64,000 nt of DNA from Sipunculus nudus (taxonomy: Eukaryota > Annelida > Sipuncula > Golfingiida > Sipunculidae): positions 44,434,456 to 44,498,455 of the forward strand of contig CM049318.1 of NCBI GenBank assembly GCA_026874595.1, in the 5' to 3' direction. Within the stretch, counting starts at the first letter, position 1. Each line of letters opens with the position of its first letter. Both the position numbers and the translations under genes were made by a program. Positions 58,227 to 64,000 of this stretch are shown piece by piece. The notes beneath the pieces were generated by a model that saw nothing but the letters and a program-made list of their open reading frames with translations, searched no databases and was not told where the DNA came from.

Positions 58227-60756
58227 CAAGGGACCTATGGGTCACGACGCTCAGCTGTAATATATGATAAAAAAATATTTTTTAGAAATGAGGCACATGC
58301 TGGTTTTGTGTGGTAATAAATATAAGCTGTATTATGAGTTGTGGGTGTTAAGCTTATGTATGATTTTGATAGGATCTTTGGAGACAGGGAAGAGGATTGA
58401 TTTCATTTATTTTATTAACAAATGGAGTGCTATTGTCACACAGATTTTGACTTGGCCATATAACTTATAAGCAGAACATATAATATAAGAGTTTAACTAT
58501 TTATTAAAAAAATTACAAATATTGTCCCAAATATAATTTTTATTAAATATAATAAGAGAATCATATGATTTTTTAAAATGAAATATAACTGATATGATTA
58601 TTAAAATAATATTAAAGAATATATTCATGAATGCATTCATGAATACATTTTGAAAGTATTTGCACGAGTATTCATATACCATGTCTGGTATTTATTCAGT
58701 TTTCACCAAACAATGATTTTGAGAATCCAGAATATACAAAATTCACACATTTAAATAATGATCATAAGTACCTGGTTTTATGGCTTTTATTAATATTAAA
58801 AAATAACTGTAAAAAATTCATTTTGGACTAATTTCACATCAATGTACACACTAGACACAGTAGGAATCTAGATTAATATTATCAACTGCATCTTTGTCTA
58901 TCATTTATTTCCTTCATATAATCCCTAATGATTAGTAATGAATAATATGATTTACTTCTTTATCATTAAAAATGAACTGAAAAATGCCATAGGTGACTGC
59001 ATGGTGTTATTTGGAATATGTGACATTCTACCCATCAATACAAGATTCTTATATCATCAATAACTGCAAGTTAATTTCCTGTTATTATAAACTAACAAAT
59101 TCCTTTTCTATTTTTCTTTAATTTGTTATTAAAAACCAAGAAAAATTTAATAATTTATTGTTTATTGTTATGTTGTTGGTTAAAACTACTAGATGAGTTG
59201 GGTTGGACACCTGGATCAACTGTGGCTGGCCATAAGCTGCCTGGATTCTCGCCTCAAGCGTGCATAATTTGATGAAAGGTCAACAAGGTCAACATACAGG
59301 TGACTCAAGAGGGGCTGGAGAGAGCCAAAGTCTGACAGGGTCTCATAAAAAACATTAATAAAAGCTACAATATTTGGCCAATTTCTTTCAGCTTTCTAAA
59401 CTAAAAAGATGAAATCCTTATGTGTGCATGATATGAAAATTATATCAAAAGTGCTCTCAGGAAACAAACATGCCATGGTCACAGTTGGGCAAAATTTATG
59501 GTACTAATTTTATATTTATACTAATAACTTATAAAATTTGAAAAATTCAGAACTAATTTTGGGTATTCAATTGAATCTTGATTAAATAATGTTACAACCC
59601 TGACAATAAAATCTCTAGCTTCAGCAATGCCCTTGTTAAGGGAGAAAATATAATTATTGATTTTTTACAAAGTGCATTATGTTTGGGCCCATAACTTAAA
59701 AAAAATACACAATACTGACATCATTTCTGGCATGTGCATAGCGAATGTATAGAAAAATATGTATATTATATATGATCAAAGTCATATCAGTGGTTTTGAT
59801 ATTAGGCAGTCTTAAAGTGTAACAATGGGTTTTTAATGGAAAAATGAAGTTTTTCATTGATATCTCGAAGGAATTAAGTCCTAGTGACCAAATTCTTGGC
59901 ATGGTAGGGGATTTTGGAGAAATCTAACTGTATGCCAAATTTAAGGAACTTAGAGCTGAAGCTCGGGAGCTGAGCTCTAGCAAACTGCATAACACTAGCA
60001 ATATGTGACATGGTGCATGAAAACTTGAATAAAATCTACAGTTTTTGATCAACTGGTTTCAAATTTTTGGTGTTAACAGTTAAAATGCTAACAAAAACAT
60101 GCTGTGAAAATTAAATCCACAGCAGTTACAGCAAAAAAACGTGCCATGGTCAAAGTTGGGCAAAATTTAAGGTACCAATTTTTTATTTTTGCTAATATTT
60201 TAAAAAATTTAAAAGATTTTGATCTAATTTTGGGTATACAATTTTATTTTGATTAATAAAAGTAATATTACTGGAAAAAAAGTGCTTAGCTTTAACAAGT
60301 TTTGTGTTAAGTGATCAAATATCTTTCCTGATTATTTACAAAATGCATTATGTTTGGGCCCATAACTTTTTTAAATTATATAATACAGACCTAATTTCTG
60401 GCATGTACATAGGAATTATATAGAGGAATATTTATGGTTAATATGAGGAAAAACAGATGAGTGATTTTGATATTAGGCAGTCCTGAAGTGTGAAAAAAGG
60501 TTTTTAATAAAAAATTGAGGTTTTTCCTTAATTTCTCAAAGGAATGAAGTCGCAAAGACCCAGTTTTCGGCTTGGTATGAGATCTTGGGGACATCTAACA
60601 TTATGCTGAATTTTGGATTCCTAGGTCTTACGGTTTCAAAACGTGCCACATCTACGGACGGACGGACGGACGGACGGACGGACGGACAGACGGACGGACG
60701 ACGGACAATGGACCACGACTATAGCTCAGATGACTTATAGTCAGCTGAGCTAAAAA
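58227..60756 (+). mobile_element. Family A element, complete ends with an internal deletion
   Basis: The head and 3' stem-loop are intact, and the palindrome is at 58622. At about 58679 the sequence passes from GTATTCATATAC straight to CATGTCTGGTATTTATTCAG; other copies have about 105 bp between these points. Total length is therefore about 2.53 kb. The (ACGG)n tract is at about 60654-60703. Confidence 0.85.
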
Positions 60757-61245
60757 AGATTCAGTAAATTTGATAAAATAAAACATCTTTTCAACTAATG
60801 TATACACACTGTTGGTTGAATGAGGGACAAACAATATCATTGTGCTAATTACTATCCCAGCTTTAATTTATTACTGGAATTAATAGTCAATTTCACACCT
60901 GGTGAAGTTTTTACTCTTCTGAAGTAAGGAATTACTTATCTGATGAACATCCACACTTTCATAGCAATACACCACTTTATGGGCACAATTAAATGTGCAC
61001 TTCAATCATTTTAACCCTGCTGGTACAATACAAAATCTAAAATGTATAGCATAGCCTAGAATAAGAATGAATCAAAAACAGAAAATAATAACATTCATCT
61101 AGTTTATGCACCATCTGGGGGAGGGGGGGGGGGGGCAGTGCAGTGCAGAGGGGAAGCCTGCTGGTAGTGGTCAAGCTGAGCCCAGGCATGCTGCCTGGGG
61201 TGGGTTACATAATGCAAGTGAAGGCTGTACTACTATACTAGGTGG
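60757..61245. other. Single-copy spacer with a G-run
   Basis: No family match. A nearly pure G tract lies at 61117-61135 followed by CAGTGCAGTGCAG. Nothing coding was recognised. Confidence 0.4.
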
Positions 61246-61968
61246 GCTAGATGTAAACAATACTTGACATGGTGTATGAAAACTTGAATAAAAGCTCCTC
61301 TTTTCAATCAATTCCTTTGAAATTTCAGATTTTAAAAGATTAAATCCTTATGTATATATGCTGTGAAAATTAAATCAACAGTGCTTAAAGGAAAAAACAT
61401 GCCGAAGCCAAAGATGAACAAAACTTAAGGTATTGATTTTTTATTTATGCTAATAACTTAAAAAATTTGCAAAATTCAGACCTAATTTTGGGTAAACAAT
61501 TATATCTTGATTAAATAAAGTTATATCCCCCCAAAAAAGTCTCCAGCTTCAGCATTTCTCATGTTAAGTGAACAAATATATTTCCTGATTTTTAAAGAAA
61601 CTGCATTATACTTGGGCCCATAACTTCAAAACAACAAGCAATACTGACCTGGTATATTCAAAGAAAATGTACGGAAGAATTTGAATACTATACATGATTA
61701 AAAAAAGATAGGTGGTTTTGATATTAGGCAGCCTTGAAGTGTAACAATGGCTTTTTTATGGAAAACAGAGGTTCTTCCTTAATATTTCGAAGGAACACAG
61801 TCCTAAAGACCCAATTTTCGGTATTGTAGGAGATTTTGGGGACATCTAACTGTAAACAAAATTTTGGATTCATAGGTCCAATGGTTTCAAAACGTGCCCT
61901 GTTAACAGAAGACGGACAATGGACCATGACTATAGCTCAGATGACTTATAGTCAGCTGAGCTAAAAAT
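61246..61968 (+). mobile_element. Diverged family A relic, 3' part
   Basis: Follows the A body from GATGTAAACAATACTTGACA to the 3' stem-loop and GCTGAGCTAAAAA, but with many substitutions and with one ~675-bp monomer instead of two. The (ACGG)n tract has shrunk to GAAGACGGACAATGGACC. It probably represents an older A subfamily or the single-monomer ancestor. Confidence 0.65.
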
Positions 61969-62345
61969 CTAAAATAATATCATTTGGAGATAAAGTCTAG
62001 GAGGAAAAGGTAATATAGGCCATGGCTGGTTGACATGATTGGTTTATATTAATAAGTAGGAAATTGTTTCAAATAATATTTTGTGACCAAACCATGCATT
62101 TCCTTATGTTAAAATAGAAGCATTTGATCAGTTTGTGACCATAAGATGAATATTAATACCATGATCATTGGTTGGCTTTTTTATAAACTGTTGACAGTTC
62201 AGTAGTTTACACATTTGTTCAATGGGCCCTTTTTTTAAATATATATATCATTGAACATATGAATTTTTTTATTTTATAAAATGTATACACTTGAAATATA
62301 ACTAATGTCCCCAGTCAACAGATGCAAGGACTTGGTGATGGTGGT
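61969..62345 (+). mobile_element. Family G-like fragment
   Basis: GGAGATAAAGTCTAGGAGG, GCCATGGCTGGTTGACATGA, AATAATATTTTGTGA and GTTGACAGTTCAGTAGTTTA match 2180-2345 of the first G copy in order. No head or 3' end is visible. Confidence 0.5.
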
Positions 62346-62996
62346 GGTTTGGGGGGGGGGGGGGGAGTGGAATGATTAAAGTTTAACATATGCAGTATTA
62401 CACAACTTAATATATAAGTTGCTTTCAGATTTCCGACTTTAATAGTTTAAATCCATACACAAACAGCATATGAAAATCATTTCAACACCCAGATATGAAA
62501 AATTTCATAATTAATATATATTTAATGATAACGGGGATATGATGGACAGACAGAGCTAATCACTTTATGTTTCATTCTTCTGAGGAAAGAATATGTTTCA
62601 ATCAGATCTTAATTTTTTCTTATCCAATTATTTTTTTTCAAAAAAATTTAACACATTTGCAATGAAAACTAATGTCCCAGTGCAGAGGTGCAAAGGAATC
62701 AATGGCGGGGGGGAGGGGGGGGGATCGGATTAACAAAAGTTCTGCATATACATACAGGGCAAAGCCTGATCTCCAATTCTGCTGAGGGGGGAAAATAATG
62801 AACAAATGTTTGTCTTAGATCCTCATTTTCTTATCACATCATTTTTTTTTTATTTTATGTTTATATTTATATATATTTCCAATATAAATTATATATCTGT
62901 ATTAAAGTTGATTAATAATACTAAATTGCATCATCATAAAACTCAATCAGATAACACCACATCATGCATACAAATGTATATTTATTTTTTACAACA
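62346..62996. other. AT-rich spacer with G-runs
   Basis: G-runs at 62351-62365 and about 62706-62724 follow two related stretches (AGATGCAAGGACTTGG and AGGTGCAAAGGAATCA), suggesting an old local duplication of about 370 bp. The remainder is low-complexity AT-rich sequence with no coding signal. Confidence 0.4.
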
Positions 62997-64000
62997 ACAA
63001 GACCTACAGGCCTTATGCAAACCTGTGCAAAGTTTGGGAGTATGAATGGAGGTTTTTTTTTTTTTAAATTTAATATTGATCCTTTTAAATCCTGCATATC
63101 TACCTTAGTCATTATGATTTCAGCAAAATGGACATTTTGGACCTGCAAGTTTCAGACTAGGACATTTTAAAACTAGAATATGGGTAGTCGACCAGTGACT
63201 TATGTGTATCCGCAGAAATCAGAGTGGGACGGGTGAAGTGAGGCATGGATTAAGTGGCATGGGGAATAGAGTGAGGTGTGTTGCATATTAGCATGGATGT
63301 CTACAGAGTAAACATGAATGTAGGTGGTGCCACCTGTCATAAAATCGAGAAAATTGTCCAGGATGTATAAACCTGCAAAATTTCAGGTGGATAAGTCAAA
63401 CCACTGCTGAGATATGAGTGATTTTATCACAAGGCAGATGAACAGATGGACGCTGTGCATAAGTGGTTGCAGGTGGCACCACTAGTTTTGCTTATGATGA
63501 AGAGGTATGTGAGATCTATACACATGCAAAATTTTGGCCCAATCAGTCAAACGGTTCCCGAGATATGACTATGATGTCTGCAGAATAAACATGAATGTAG
63601 GTGGCGCCAGCTGTCATAAAATCGAGAAAGCTGTCCAGGATGTATAAACCTGCAAAATTTCAGGTGGATAAAAAAAGTCAAACCACTGCTGAGATATGAG
63701 TGATTTTATCCCAAGGCAGATGAACAGATGGGTGCTGTGCATTCATGGTTGCAGGTGGGGCCACCAGTTTTGCCTATGATGAAGAGCTATGTGAGATCTA
63801 TACACATGCAAAATTTTGGCCCAATCGGTCAAACAGTTTCAGAGATATGAGCTTGGATGTCTGCAGAGTAAACCTGAATGTAGGTGGCGCCACCTGTCAT
63901 AAACCGAGAAAGTTTTCCAGGATGTATAAACCTGCAAAATATCAGGTGGATAAGTCAAACCACTGCCGAGATATGAGTGATTTTATCCCAAGGCAGATGA
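62997..64000 (+). mobile_element. Family H element, runs off the window
   Basis: Head CAAGACCTACAGGCCTTATG with GCAAACCTGTGCAAAG, then the same segment as 30740-31020 and ~278-bp dimeric units with GGTGGCACCACTAG, GGTGGCGCCAGCTG and exact GGTGGCGCCACC at 63883. The 3' end is beyond the window. Confidence 0.75.

Noticed and set aside
6661-60756. Target-site duplications flanking A elements
   Set aside because: Apparent repeated A residues at both ends are part of A-run targets. Comparison with uninterrupted copies shows no fixed duplication.

Overview
The window looks like intergenic or intronic DNA from an invertebrate, most likely a bivalve mollusc. It is AT-rich and has no bacterial gene organisation. 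It contains no rRNA, intact tRNA or CRISPR. By eye, three quarters or more of it is interspersed repeats. The repeats resemble the tandem-repeat-bearing, non-autonomous rolling-circle elements known from bivalves (pearl / Helitron / Helentron-associated type): a short 5' palindrome, a body of internal tandem monomers, a (ACGG)n-like microsatellite, and a 3' stem-loop whose last bases are the inverse of the 5' head. The taxon is an inference; the structures are read directly.

Family letters used here are mine. A: about 2.6 kb, head CAAGGGACCTATGGGTC, end CAGCTGAGCTAAAAA, two diverged ~675-bp monomers. B: head CAAGTGACCCATGGGTCA, ~335-bp monomers, same 3' end type as A. C: Helitron-like on the minus strand, ending in a hairpin plus CTAG, with ~147-bp and ~330-bp monomers. 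DE: head CAAGGCCTACAGGCCT, end CACAGGTTCGCTAAAAA, about 2.3-2.8 kb. F: A-like head, ~300-bp monomers, end GGGCTGAGGGCTAAAAA. G: A-like head with another body. H: DE-like head with ~278-bp dimeric monomers. J and K: short segments seen only as flanks.

Layout. 1-4.27 kb: C, G and DE pieces. 4.27-6.66 kb: a long imperfect inverted repeat cut by an A element. 6.66-13.25 kb: A, C, DE and chimeric A/B pieces. 13.6-15.36 kb: B, DE and a possible SINE. 15.36-21.86 kb: an F element holding an A element that holds another A element. 22.3-30.15 kb: a DE element with two C insertions, then two extra DE 3' parts. 30.2-32.16 kb: B cut by H. 32.16-33.64 kb: a mostly single-copy island with the only convincing protein-coding remnant. 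33.6-36.1 kb: DE and A pieces and K. 36.1-41.9 kb: a B composite with further elements inside. 42-43.5 kb: C and single-copy DNA. 43.5-46.3 kb: a complete DE. 47.06-51.98 kb: a DE split by an A. 52-55.1 kb: G, single-copy DNA, C and a tRNA-like relic. 55.1-60.8 kb: two A copies. 60.8-64 kb: relics, G-runs and an H copy running off the end.

I found no intact gene and no transposase, helicase or reverse transcriptase reading frame, so these elements would have to be moved by proteins encoded elsewhere. The strongest results are structural. Nested insertions can be undone on paper to restore uninterrupted copies with no target-site duplication. Element boundaries can therefore be placed almost to the base, and relative ages follow.
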